64,000 bases of DNA from Streptomyces adelaidensis (lineage in GTDB: Bacteria > Actinomycetota > Actinomycetes > Streptomycetales > Streptomycetaceae): NCBI RefSeq assembly GCF_016598475.1, contig NZ_JAEMUX010000028.1, forward strand, positions 25,850 to 89,849. The letters run 5' to 3'. Positions 24,791-32,779 of this stretch are shown piece by piece (position 1 is the stretch's first letter; each line of letters opens with the position of its first letter). Made by a program: the position numbers and the translations under genes. The notes under the pieces are model-generated. The model saw nothing but the letters and a program-made list of their open reading frames with translations. It ran no database searches and was not told the DNA's origin.

Positions 24791-25762
24791 ATGACATGGC
24801 TGATCACAGGCGGGGCGGGATACATCGGCGCACACGTGGCGAAGGTCATGACCGACGCCGGGGAACAGGTGCTCGCGCTGGACGACCTCTCGACGGGGGT
24901 CCGGGGCCGCCTGCCCGAGGGCATCCCCCTCGTCCAGGGGTCCGCCCTGGACGGCGACCTGCTGAAGCGCGTCCTCGCCGAGCACACGGTGGCCGGCATC
25001 GTGCACCTCGCGGCCCGCAAGCAGGTCGGCGAATCCGTCGCCCAGCCCACCCGTTACTACCAGGACAACCTCGGCGGCCTCGCGACCCTCCTGGAGGCGG
25101 CCGCCGGAGCCGGTGTGCAGCGCTTCGTCTTCTCCTCCTCCGCCGCCGTCTACGGCAATCCGGACGTGGATCTGATCACCGAGGACACCGCGTGCGCCCC
25201 GATGAGTCCGTACGGCGAGACCAAGCTGGCCGGTGAGTGGCTGGTCCGGGCGGCCGGCCGGGCGCACGGCATCGCGACCGTCTGTCTGCGCTACTTCAAC
25301 GTGGCGGGCGCGGCGGAACCGGCGCTGGCCGACACCGGGGTCTTCAACGTCGTCCCGATGATCTTCGACCGCCTCACCCGTGACGAGCCCCCGCGGATCT
25401 TCGGCGACGACTACCCGACCCCGGACGGCACCTGCGTCCGTGACTACATCCATGTCGCCGACCTCGGCGACGCGCACCTCGCGGCGGCCCGCCGCCTCAC
25501 CGCCGAAGGTGTCTCGGGCGACCTGACCGTGAACATCGGCCGCGGCGAAGGCGTTTCGGTCCGCGAACTGATCACCCTGATCGGCGAGGTGACCGGCGAC
25601 CGCCGGCCCGCGCTCGTCGAGCCGCGTCGTCCCGGCGACGCGCCGCGCGCGGTCGCCTCGGCCGCGCTCGCCGCGCGGGAGCTCGGCTGGACGGCACGGC
25701 GCGGGGTGCCCGAGATGGTCGAGTCGGCCTGGGCGGGCTGGCGGCTGCACCACGGCCGCTGA
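24791..25762 (+). CDS. galE: UDP-glucose 4-epimerase
   Basis: A 323-residue extended SDR. The NAD motif WLITGGAGYIGAHV is at the N-terminus, catalytic Ser is in VFSSSAAVYGN, and the Tyr-x3-Lys pair is SPYGETKLAGEW. CVRDYIHVADLGDAH is the usual C-terminal GalE element. It interconverts UDP-glucose and UDP-galactose. ATG at 24791 follows AAGGTGG by 5 bases. It is divergent from the exporter block and may supply UDP-galactose to its glycosyltransferase, or serve general sugar metabolism. A terminator follows. Confidence 0.93.
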   Translation: MTWLITGGAGYIGAHVAKVMTDAGEQVLALDDLSTGVRGRLPEGIPLVQGSALDGDLLKRVLAEHTVAGIVHLAARKQVGESVAQPTRYYQDNLGGLATLLEAAAGAGVQRFVFSSSAAVYGNPDVDLITEDTACAPMSPYGETKLAGEWLVRAAGRAHGIATVCLRYFNVAGAAEPALADTGVFNVVPMIFDRLTRDEPPRIFGDDYPTPDGTCVRDYIHVADLGDAHLAAARRLTAEGVSGDLTVNIGRGEGVSVRELITLIGEVTGDRRPALVEPRRPGDAPRAVASAALAARELGWTARRGVPEMVESAWAGWRLHHGR

Positions 25763-25782
25763 CCGCCCCCGATCATCGCGAC

Positions 25783-25817
25783 GCTCTGACCTGCGGATCA
25801 TTTCCGCAGGTCAGAGC
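25783..25817 (+). terminator. Hairpin terminator after galE
   Basis: A perfect 15-bp stem (arm GCTCTGACCTGCGGA) with a 5-base loop starts 21 bases after the galE stop. It separates galE from the downstream metal exporter gene. Confidence 0.85.
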
Positions 25818-25893
25818 ACATGACAACGGTGTTCAGTGCCGCGTTGCCGGATACCCCCCGCCCGTAGTTCACTGTGATCCCGAGGCCGAACAC

Positions 25894-26856
25894 ATGAACG
25901 TAAGAAGGGCGGGCTCCATGGGGGCTGGGCACGATCACGGGCACGCGCACCACGGGCCGACCAGTGGTACGGCGGCAGCGGCGTACCTCGGCAGGCTGCG
26001 GATCGCGCTGTCCATCACGCTCACCGTCATGGTGGTCGAGATCGTCGGCGGTGTTCTCGCCGATTCGCTGGCGCTCATCGCGGACGCGGCGCACATGGCG
26101 ACGGACGCGGTGGGCCTGGGCATGGCGCTCCTCGCGATCCACTTCGCGAACCGCCCGCCGAGCGGCAACCGCACGTTCGGTTACGCCCGCGCCGAGATAC
26201 TCGCGGCGCTCGCCAACTGTCTGCTGCTGCTCGGCGTCGGCGGGTACGTCCTGTACGAGGCGATCCAGCGCTTCATGACGCCCGTCGGGACCGAGGGCGG
26301 ACTGACCGTCGTGTTCGGCGCGATCGGCCTGGTGGCGAACATGATCTCGCTGACCCTGCTGATGCGGGGCCAGAAGGAGAGCCTGAACGTACGGGGGGCC
26401 TTCCTGGAGGTGGCCGCGGACGCGCTCGGCTCGCTGGCGGTGATCATCTCCGCGACGGTGATCCTGCTCACCGGCTGGGAGGCCGCAGACCCGATCGCCT
26501 CACTGGTCATCGGTCTGATGATCGTCCCGCGTACGGTGAAACTGCTGCGCGAGACCCTCGACGTGCTGCTGGAGGCGGCTCCGAAAAACGTCGACATGGC
26601 CGAGGTGCGGGCCCACATACTGGCGCTGCCGGGTGTGGAGGACGTCCACGATCTGCACGCCTGGACCATCACCTCCGGGATGCCGGTGCTCTCCGCCCAT
26701 GTGGTGGTCGGCTCGGACACCCTGGACTCCATCGGCCACGAGAAGATGCTGCACGAGCTCCAGGGCTGCATCGGCGACCACTTCGACGTCGAGCACTGCA
26801 CCTTCCAGCTGGAGCCCGTCGGCCACGCGGAACACGAGGCGAAGCTGTGCCACTGA
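25894..26856 (+). CDS. CDF family cation efflux transporter
   Basis: A 320-residue protein with six transmembrane segments and a His-rich N-terminus (GHDHGHAHHG). The TM2 metal site is ALIADAAHMATDAVG (DxxHxxxD-like). The TM5 site reads FLEVAADALGS, with Glu where many zinc exporters have His. The C-terminal cytoplasmic domain (VHDLHAWTITSG) is standard. It exchanges divalent metal, most likely Zn or Co, for protons. Start: ATG 25894 has GAGG 8 bases upstream; ATG 25918 is an alternative. It overlaps the next gene by 10 bases. Confidence 0.92.
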   Translation: MNVRRAGSMGAGHDHGHAHHGPTSGTAAAAYLGRLRIALSITLTVMVVEIVGGVLADSLALIADAAHMATDAVGLGMALLAIHFANRPPSGNRTFGYARAEILAALANCLLLLGVGGYVLYEAIQRFMTPVGTEGGLTVVFGAIGLVANMISLTLLMRGQKESLNVRGAFLEVAADALGSLAVIISATVILLTGWEAADPIASLVIGLMIVPRTVKLLRETLDVLLEAAPKNVDMAEVRAHILALPGVEDVHDLHAWTITSGMPVLSAHVVVGSDTLDSIGHEKMLHELQGCIGDHFDVEHCTFQLEPVGHAEHEAKLCH

Positions 26857-27365
26857 CCACCGACTGGACCACGCGACCGGAGACGTCCGCCGACCGGGCC
26901 GGGGTGTACGCCGCCAACGCCGCCGCCTTCGAGACCGACGCGGAGGCGAAGCTGGTGGACGCCTTGCGTGAGGACGCCGAGGCGTGGCTGCCCGGGCTGT
27001 CGTACGTGGCCGAGGCGCCGGACGGCACGGTCGCGGCGTACGCGCTGATCACCCGTTGCCGGGTCGACGAGGTGCCGGCGCTGGCGCTGGCCCCCGTCGC
27101 GGTGCTGCCGGCCCAGCAGCGGCGGGGGGCGGGAGCGGCGGTCGTCCGCGCGGCGCTGGAGGCGGCACGCGCGCGTGGGGAGCGGCTCGTGCTCGTCCTG
27201 GGGCATCCCGAGTACTACCCGCGCTTCGGATTCGTACGTGCGTCCGAGTACGGCATCCGGCCCGGTTTCGATGTACCGGACGAAGCGATGATGGCCCTGA
27301 TCCTGGACGGTGCCCGGCCCGTGGCGTCCGGCACCATCAGGTATCCGGCCGCTTTCGGCGTCTGA
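26847..27365 (+). CDS. GNAT family N-acetyltransferase, YhbS-like
   Basis: A 172-residue protein. The acetyl-CoA motif is VAVLPAQQRRGAGAAVVRAA, followed by LVLGHPEYYPRFGFVRAS and a C-terminal AMMALILDG, the pattern of YhbS-type acetyltransferases. GTG at 26847 lies inside the end of the CDF gene, so the two are translationally coupled. The substrate is unknown. A weak hairpin follows at 27368-27389 (CACGGG/CCCGTG arms). Confidence 0.87.
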   Translation: MPLTTDWTTRPETSADRAGVYAANAAAFETDAEAKLVDALREDAEAWLPGLSYVAEAPDGTVAAYALITRCRVDEVPALALAPVAVLPAQQRRGAGAAVVRAALEAARARGERLVLVLGHPEYYPRFGFVRASEYGIRPGFDVPDEAMMALILDGARPVASGTIRYPAAFGV

Positions 27366-27489
27366 CACACGGGTGTTGGGTGTCCCGTGGCGGTGTTGCG
27401 GGGTAGGACATGCGGGTTGACGCGAAGTCCCGGGAGCGCCGGTTTCGTGCGGCAGACTTGAGACTCGAAGAACGAAGCGAAGGATGCGC

Positions 27490-28083
27490 ATGCCGATCAC
27501 ACCTGCCACCGCGATGCACAGTTCACAGAACGGCACCACGGAAGCGATCCTGCTGGAACTGGTCGACGAGGACGGCAACACGATCGGCACGGCGGAGAAG
27601 CTCGCCGCCCATCAACCACCCGGACAGCTGCACCGGGCGTTCTCCGTCTTCCTCTTCGACGAGCGCGGGCGGCTGCTGCTCCAGCAGCGCGCCCTCGGCA
27701 AGTACCACTCCCCCGGCGTCTGGTCGAACACCTGCTGCGGCCACCCCTACCCGGGCGAGTCCCCCTTCGCGGCGGCCGCGCGGCGGACGCACGAGGAGCT
27801 GGGCGTCTCCCCGATGCTGCTCGGCGAGGCGGGCACGGTCCGCTACAACCACCCGGACCCGGACTCGGGCCTGGTGGAGCAGGAGTACAACCATCTGTTC
27901 GTCGGGCTGGTGCAGGCCTCGCTGCGGCCGGACCCGGAGGAGGTCGGGGACACCGCGTTCGTGACCCCGGCCGAGCTGGCGGAGCGGCATGCGAAGGACC
28001 CCTTCTCCTCGTGGTTCATGACGGTCCTGGACGCGGCCCGTCCGGCGGTCAGGGAGCTGACGGGTCCGTCCGCGGACTGGTGA
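27490..28083 (+). CDS. idi: Isopentenyl-diphosphate delta-isomerase, type 1
   Basis: A 197-residue Nudix-fold isomerase interconverting IPP and DMAPP. Catalytic Cys lies in SNTCCGHPYPGE, the metal-binding Glu in EEVGD and LVEQEYNHLF, and the Nudix-like helix in AAARRTHEELG. ATG at 27490 is chosen because GAAGG lies 6 bases upstream; ATG at 27484 overlaps that site. It stands alone, about 10 kb from the hopanoid operon, and serves general isoprenoid supply. Confidence 0.95.
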   Translation: MPITPATAMHSSQNGTTEAILLELVDEDGNTIGTAEKLAAHQPPGQLHRAFSVFLFDERGRLLLQQRALGKYHSPGVWSNTCCGHPYPGESPFAAAARRTHEELGVSPMLLGEAGTVRYNHPDPDSGLVEQEYNHLFVGLVQASLRPDPEEVGDTAFVTPAELAERHAKDPFSSWFMTVLDAARPAVRELTGPSADW

Positions 28084-28100
28084 ACGGCAGCCTCTGACCC

Positions 28101-28646
28101 CTAGTTCAGATGTACGGGTTTGAGCGGCAGGGCGGCCCAGATCACCTTGCCGCCGCTCGCGGTGTGCTCGACGTCGCAGACCCCACCCGCCTCCAGGGTG
28201 ATCTCACGCACCAGGAGCAGTCCACGGCCGCCGAGCCGGCCGTGGTCGGTCTCCAGGGCGGTCGGGCGGTAGGGGTGGCTGTCCTCCACCGAGATGCGCA
28301 CCCACTCGGCTCCGACGGCGACCTCGACGGCGAGCGTGGGCGAGAGCAGCGCGGCGTGTTTGACGGCGTTCGTCACCAGCTCGGAGACGATCACGAGGAG
28401 TCCGTGGACGAGGTCGTCCGAGATCGGCACGCCCTGTCGGGCGAGCAGGTCCCGGACGGCGCGCCGCGCCTGCGGCACCGAGGCGTCGACGGCGGCAGCG
28501 GTGAACCGCCAGACCCCTTCGTACGGCAGTGGTCCCGGTGGCCTCGGGTCGTCGGGGCCGCGCCCGCCGACTCCAGGGCGTGGGTCGCCCCCGCGCCCTT
28601 GGTCGTCCATTGTCCGGTCGCCACCCTTGCGCTCGATTGTCACCAC
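28101..28646 (-). CDS. RsbW-like ATP-binding regulatory protein (HATPase_c_2)
   Basis: A protein of 181 residues (or 169 from ATG 28610). After a Gly/Pro/Asp-rich head, the single domain has the N-box SELVTNAVKHA, the G1-like VRISVEDSHPYRP and the G2-like GGRGLLLVREI. These are the anti-sigma-factor/serine kinase GHKL proteins abundant in Streptomyces; many act without a recognised partner. No anti-anti-sigma or sigma gene is adjacent. The start is uncertain. It is convergent with idi (17 bases apart). Confidence 0.85.
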   Translation of the reverse strand: MVTIERKGGDRTMDDQGRGGDPRPGVGGRGPDDPRPPGPLPYEGVWRFTAAAVDASVPQARRAVRDLLARQGVPISDDLVHGLLVIVSELVTNAVKHAALLSPTLAVEVAVGAEWVRISVEDSHPYRPTALETDHGRLGGRGLLLVREITLEAGGVCDVEHTASGGKVIWAALPLKPVHLN

Positions 28647-28886
28647 ACGTCGAGTGTTGGTAACTCAGCGCTGTCCACGGAGAACTGAACACAAGTCAGC
28701 GCGTATCGGTGACTTTGAGATCGCTCATGTCCGAGAAAGGCCGCCCCACGGCGGCCCCTGTTCGGAATGTGCCGCCTTTAGAACTATTCGGGTTGTACGC
28801 GATTGACGCCGGACCCGGCCGCCCACACCCCGGACGATCACTCTCCGTGATGATCTCACGCTCCGAGAGCGGCTAGCATCCGGTGC

Positions 28887-29630
28887 ATGGAGCCTCAGCT
28901 GCTGGACGACGTCGCCGACGGGGTCGCGACCGTCGTCATCCACCATCCGGCCAAGCGCAATGCCATGACGGCCGCGATGTGGGGGGCGCTGCCGGCGCTG
29001 CTCGACCGGCTGGCCGCCGACCCGGCCGTACGGGCGCTGGTGCTCACCGGGGAGGGCGGGACGTTCTGCGCGGGGGCCGACATCTCCACGCTGCGGGAGG
29101 CGCCGGGCGAGGCCCAGGAGCTGGCCGGGCTCGCCGAGGAGACGCTCGCGGCGTTTCCCAAGCCGACCCTCGCGGCGATCCGCGGGCACTGCGTGGGCGG
29201 GGGCTCGCAGCTGGCGGCGGCCTGTGATCTGCGGTTCGCGGAGGAGGGGGCGCTGTTCGGGATCACGCCTGCCAAGCTGGGGCTCGTCTATCCGGCCTCC
29301 TCCACCCGGCGGCTGGTGTCGCTGGTCGGGCCGGCCACCGCCAAGTACCTGCTGTTCTCGGGCGAGTTGATCGACGCGGCACGGGCGTTGCGCACCGGCC
29401 TCGTGGACGAGGTACTGCCCATGGGTGAACTGGACAAGCGGGTCGCGGAGTTCGCCCGGGTGCTGGTCGCGCGCTCGCAGCTGACGCAGGCGGCGGCCAA
29501 GGAGTTCGCGAACGGCCGCACCGACCGCGACGCCCACTGGGCCGAGCAGGCGCACGGCAGCGGCGACACCGCGGAGGGCGTCGCCGCGTTCCTGGAACGC
29601 AGAGCGCCGCGGTTCACCTGGACGGTGTGA
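28887..29630 (+). CDS. Enoyl-CoA hydratase/isomerase family protein
   Basis: A 247-residue crotonase-fold protein. The oxyanion-hole elements are TFCAGADISTL and HCVGGGSQLAAACDLR. The usual second catalytic Glu position (PEIGLG in hydratases) reads PAKLGLVYP here, so a classical hydratase mechanism is doubtful; isomerase, hydrolase or another CoA chemistry is possible. The start ATG 28887 has no ribosome site, but TAGCAT sits 7 bases upstream, so the mRNA may be leaderless. It is convergent with the DJ-1 gene. Confidence 0.85.
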   Translation: MEPQLLDDVADGVATVVIHHPAKRNAMTAAMWGALPALLDRLAADPAVRALVLTGEGGTFCAGADISTLREAPGEAQELAGLAEETLAAFPKPTLAAIRGHCVGGGSQLAAACDLRFAEEGALFGITPAKLGLVYPASSTRRLVSLVGPATAKYLLFSGELIDAARALRTGLVDEVLPMGELDKRVAEFARVLVARSQLTQAAAKEFANGRTDRDAHWAEQAHGSGDTAEGVAAFLERRAPRFTWTV

Positions 29631-29649
29631 GCGCCGCCCACCCGGTGGG

Positions 29650-30285
29650 TCACATCAGGGAGAAACGGCTGTTGGCGCGGATCTCCTCCACGAGGTGGGC
29701 GGGCGCCTTGTGCGGGGCGCCCGCGTCGTAGGGACGCTGCGGGTCGTACTCCGTCATCAGCTGTACGGCCTGGGCGTGTTCGTCGCCCGCGATCCGACCC
29801 ACCAGGGTCAGGCCCATGTCGATGCCGGAGGACACCCCGGCCGCCGTGACGTACTTGCCGTCGATCACGACCCGCTCCCCGGTCGGCTCGGCGCCGTACC
29901 GCTTCAGGAAGTCCAGGGCCAGCCAGTGCGAGGTGGCCCGGCGGCCTTCGAGGAGCCCGGCGCCGGCGAGCAGCAGGGAGCCGGTACACACGGAGGTCGT
30001 CCAGGTGCTGGTGCGGTCGGCGGTGCGCAGCCAGTCGAAGAGGGTCTCGTTCTCCATCTGGGCGAACTGGCCGGGGCCGCCCGGGACCACGACGACGTCC
30101 GGACTCGGGACCTCTGCGAGCGTCCTGTCGGCGGTGATCGCGAGGGCTCCGGTGTCGGTGCGGACGGGCCCGGTCTCCTCGGCGACGAAGACCAGCTCCG
30201 CGTCCGGGAGCCGGACGAGGGTCTCGTAGGGGCCGACGGCGTCGAGTGCGGTGAAGCGGTCGAAGAGGACGATGGCGATCTGCAT
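29650..30285 (-). CDS. DJ-1/PfpI family protein
   Basis: A 211-residue single-domain class I glutamine amidotransferase-like protein. The nucleophile elbow is TSVCTGSLLLAGAGLL, followed by ATSHWLALDFL and TAAGVSSGIDMGL. ATG at 30285 has GGAGGG 7 bases upstream. The closest relatives are isonitrile hydratase-like and GlxA N-domain proteins. It lies 80 bases downstream of, and on the same strand as, a GlxA-type regulator whose N-terminal domain is its paralogue, so it is probably co-transcribed and may be its target gene. Confidence 0.9.
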   Translation of the reverse strand: MQIAIVLFDRFTALDAVGPYETLVRLPDAELVFVAEETGPVRTDTGALAITADRTLAEVPSPDVVVVPGGPGQFAQMENETLFDWLRTADRTSTWTTSVCTGSLLLAGAGLLEGRRATSHWLALDFLKRYGAEPTGERVVIDGKYVTAAGVSSGIDMGLTLVGRIAGDEHAQAVQLMTEYDPQRPYDAGAPHKAPAHLVEEIRANSRFSLM

Positions 30286-30327
30286 GGGATTTCCCTCCGG
30301 TGACTTCGGTGACGTGGTGACTTCGAT

Positions 30328-30369
30328 GGCTGGGTCGTTTCGGTGGCTGGGTGGTTTCGGTGGCTCAGG
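30328..30369. repeat. 17-bp tandem repeat at the end of the GlxA-type gene
   Basis: GGCTGGGTCGTTTCGGT (30328-30344) and GGCTGGGTGGTTTCGGT (30345-30361) are adjacent with one mismatch, and a third partial copy (GGCT) follows into the GlxA stop region. Preceding bases also repeat GGTGACTTCG. It lies between two same-strand genes; a slippage-prone spacer is the simplest reading. Confidence 0.7.
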
Positions 30370-31318
30370 TGAGATGCGCGGGGCGGAAGCGGCGGCGGTA
30401 CTCCGCCGGGGCGGTGGCGAGGGTCTTGACGAAGGCACGGCGCATGGCCTCGGAGGTGCCGTAGCCGCAGGCACGGGAGATCTCCTCGACGCCGTCGGAG
30501 GTGTCCTCCAGCAGGCGGCGGGCGTGTTCGAGGCGGACGCGGTCGACGTACCGGCCCGGCGTCATGCCCGTCTCGGCCTGGAAGGCGCGGGCGAAGTGCC
30601 GGGGTGAGAGCCGGGCGCGGGCGGCCAGGGTCTCGACGCTCAGGTCGTCGCCGGGGTGCTCCGTGACCCACTGCTGGACCTCGCGGAGCGGTTCCCGCCG
30701 GGCGGTCTGGGCGGCGAGCTGGGCGCTGAACTGGGCCTGGTTCCCCGGGCGGCGCAGGAAGACCACCAGATGGCGGGCGATGGAGAGGGCGACCTCGCGG
30801 CCGATGTCCTCCTCGACGAGCGCGAGGGCGAGGTCGATGCCGGAGGTGACGCCGGCCGAGGTGGCGATGTGTCCGTCGCGGATGTAGATGGGGTCCGGGT
30901 CGACCTCGATCGCCGGATGGTCGCGGGCCAGCTTGTCGCAGTACGCCCAGTGGGTGGTCGCCCGGCGGCCCGCGAGGAGGCCCGCCTCGGCGAGCAGGAT
31001 CGCCCCGGTGCAGACCGAGACCAGGCGCTCCGCGCGCGGGCCGTGCTCGCGCAGCCAGGCGACGATCTCCGGGGCGGGGCGCCGGGTGCCCTGGCCGCCC
31101 GGCACGAGCAGGGTGTGCGGGGCGGGCGCGGTGGTGAGGGCGTGGTCCGGGACGAGCGTGAGGCCGCTGGAGGCGCGTACGGGGGCGCCGTCCAGGGAGG
31201 CCGTGCGGAGGCGGTACGTCCCCGGGGCGTGCAGTTCCGCGCCGGCGAAGACCTCCATCGGACCCGTGACGTCGAGACTCTGCACGCCGTCGAAGAGGAC
31301 GACCAGGACAGTTCGCAT
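30365..31318 (-). CDS. GlxA family regulator (DJ-1/PfpI domain fused to AraC DNA-binding domain)
   Basis: A 317-residue protein. Residues 1-180 are a DJ-1/PfpI domain (LLVPGGQGTRRP, SVCTGAILLAEAGLL, SAGVTSGIDLAL). Residues 215-312 are an AraC domain with two helix-turn-helices (LSVETLAARARLSPRHFAR and GVEEISRACGYGTSEAMRRA, with F in the usual AraC spacing). ATG at 31318 is the family start; upstream in-frame codons lack family similarity. It probably activates its neighbour, the free-standing DJ-1 gene. The ligand is unknown. Confidence 0.92.
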   Translation of the reverse strand: MRTVLVVLFDGVQSLDVTGPMEVFAGAELHAPGTYRLRTASLDGAPVRASSGLTLVPDHALTTAPAPHTLLVPGGQGTRRPAPEIVAWLREHGPRAERLVSVCTGAILLAEAGLLAGRRATTHWAYCDKLARDHPAIEVDPDPIYIRDGHIATSAGVTSGIDLALALVEEDIGREVALSIARHLVVFLRRPGNQAQFSAQLAAQTARREPLREVQQWVTEHPGDDLSVETLAARARLSPRHFARAFQAETGMTPGRYVDRVRLEHARRLLEDTSDGVEEISRACGYGTSEAMRRAFVKTLATAPAEYRRRFRPAHLT

Positions 31319-31475
31319 GTCATCGATTCTTGACAGCGCGGGCCATGACCGCAATGACGAGTTCCCCACCTTTTCTGCCATGGGCGGGGCGGGGACGCGG
31401 GCTGAGGCCGCCGAGCGCCCCGGTCGGCGCGGGCCCCTCCTACCGCACATACCAACCAGTCAGTAACCTTCCGTC

Positions 31476-32342
31476 ATGACCTCTTCTCTGCCGGAGCGCG
31501 CCGGGCGGCGCTGCCACAACCTCCTCAATCCGTTCCACTCCGCGCACTACTTTTCGCCGGACCTCGGGCGGGAGCTGGCCGCCGTGGGGGTGACGGACCC
31601 GAGTGCCGCGTACTTCGCGGTGCGGGCCGCGGCGATGGGCGAGGCCGGGGCGGGTGTGGTGACGGCGACGTTCTTCAACTTCCGGTACGAGCTGGTGGCG
31701 GAGCATGTGCCCGCCGTATGGGAGACGGCCTCGCCGTCGGTGGTGCTGGCGGCCCGTGAGCGGGCCGTCGACGCCACGCTGCGGCGGCTGCTCGGCGAGG
31801 AGCCGGCCGGCTCCAAGGAGGTCGCCGAGGCGGCGGAGCTGGCGCTGCGGGCCACCGAGGCGTGTACGAGGACCGCGCGCCCTCTGTACGCCGCGCACGC
31901 CGATCTCCCCGTACCCGAGCGCCCTCACCTCGCGCTCTGGCACGCGGCCACGCTACTGCGCGAACACCGTGGCGACGGGCACCTCGCGGCGCTCCTCGAC
32001 GCCGGCCTCGATCCGGTCGAGGCCCTGGTCAGCCATACCGCGACCGGCAAGGGCATGTCCCCGAAGTGGGTCCTCGGCACGCGCGGCTGGACCCGGGAGG
32101 ACTGGGACGCGGCGAGCGCTCGGCTCCGGGAACGCGGGCTGCTCGACGCCGAGGGCGAGCTGACGGTGACGGGTGTCGCCCTCCGCAAGGAGATCGAGAC
32201 CACCACGGACCGCCTCGACCGGGCACCGTACGAGCACCTCGGCGCGCCCGGGGTGGAGCGGCTCACGGAGCTTGCGACGGGGCTGGTGACGACGATGCTC
32301 ACCGCGGGCGCGTTCCCGGCGGGGATGGTCGGCAAGGGCTGA
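31476..32342 (+). CDS. SCO6745-family protein
   Basis: A 288-residue protein with many helices and no recognised catalytic motif. It begins ERAGRRCHNLLNPFHSAHYF and contains RAAAMGEAGAGVVTATFFNF and a C-terminal winged-helix-like part (WDAASARLRERGLLDAEGEL). I recall this as the SCO6745 family, annotated in some genomes as SalK-like. The C-terminal half resembles a DNA-binding winged helix, but function is not known. ATG 31476 lacks a strong ribosome site. Gene context offers no pathway. Confidence 0.75.
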   Translation: MTSSLPERAGRRCHNLLNPFHSAHYFSPDLGRELAAVGVTDPSAAYFAVRAAAMGEAGAGVVTATFFNFRYELVAEHVPAVWETASPSVVLAARERAVDATLRRLLGEEPAGSKEVAEAAELALRATEACTRTARPLYAAHADLPVPERPHLALWHAATLLREHRGDGHLAALLDAGLDPVEALVSHTATGKGMSPKWVLGTRGWTREDWDAASARLRERGLLDAEGELTVTGVALRKEIETTTDRLDRAPYEHLGAPGVERLTELATGLVTTMLTAGAFPAGMVGKG

Positions 32343-32443
32343 ACACGGCGCGGCTCCGGCACATGGTTCCGGCATGAACGACTCGGGGCGCGGTACTCGG
32401 TCCTTTCCTGGCCCAACCGGTCGGGAGAGGAAAGGGGAAGTAC

Positions 32444-32587
32444 GTGTTCCGTGCGATCGCAGACGTGTTGCGGCAGATCGGTGGGGCCATCGCGACGGTG
32501 GTGACGCTGCCGTTCCGAGCCCTGGCCCGGCTCTTCGGCGGCGCCTCACACTCGACGCGCCGCACCGGGCGGACCCGCCGGGCCTGA
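32444..32587 (+). CDS. Small conserved Streptomyces protein with LPFRALARLFGGAS motif
   Basis: A 47-residue ORF from GTG 32444, with AAAGGGGAAG upstream at a good distance. It contains an amphipathic or membrane-leaning stretch (IGGAIATVV) followed by LPFRALARLFGGAS and a basic tail RRTGRTRRA. I recall many Streptomyces genomes encoding short proteins with this same motif. It is followed 23 bases later by a clear terminator, supporting a real monocistronic gene. Function unknown; membrane association is inferred. Confidence 0.75.
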   Translation: MFRAIADVLRQIGGAIATVVTLPFRALARLFGGASHSTRRTGRTRRA

Positions 32588-32610
32588 GGCCGGCCGGGCC
32601 GTGGACCGAC

Positions 32611-32642
32611 GGGAGCCGGACGCGATCGTGCGTCCGGCTCCC
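32611..32642 (+). terminator. Hairpin terminator after the small LPFRALARLFGGAS gene
   Basis: A 13-bp perfect stem (arm GGGAGCCGGACGC) with a 6-base loop, 23 bases after the stop codon. It separates the small gene from tex. Confidence 0.8.
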
Positions 32643-32779
32643 CGTGTGTCCCCATGTGTCGTGGTTCGGCTCCGGTGGATGACGAACTGGTGACCGGGCC
32701 GGGCCGACCTGATCCCCCGCTGTCGGTGTCACCTGCCACAATTGCCGCGCAACCTCAGCGAAGAAGGCGGTACGGGATC

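Noticed and set aside
28739..28756. GGCCGCC-CCAC-GGCGGCC hairpin between divergent genes
   Set aside because: Only 7 bp, and no gene ends nearby; not convincing as a terminator or operator.
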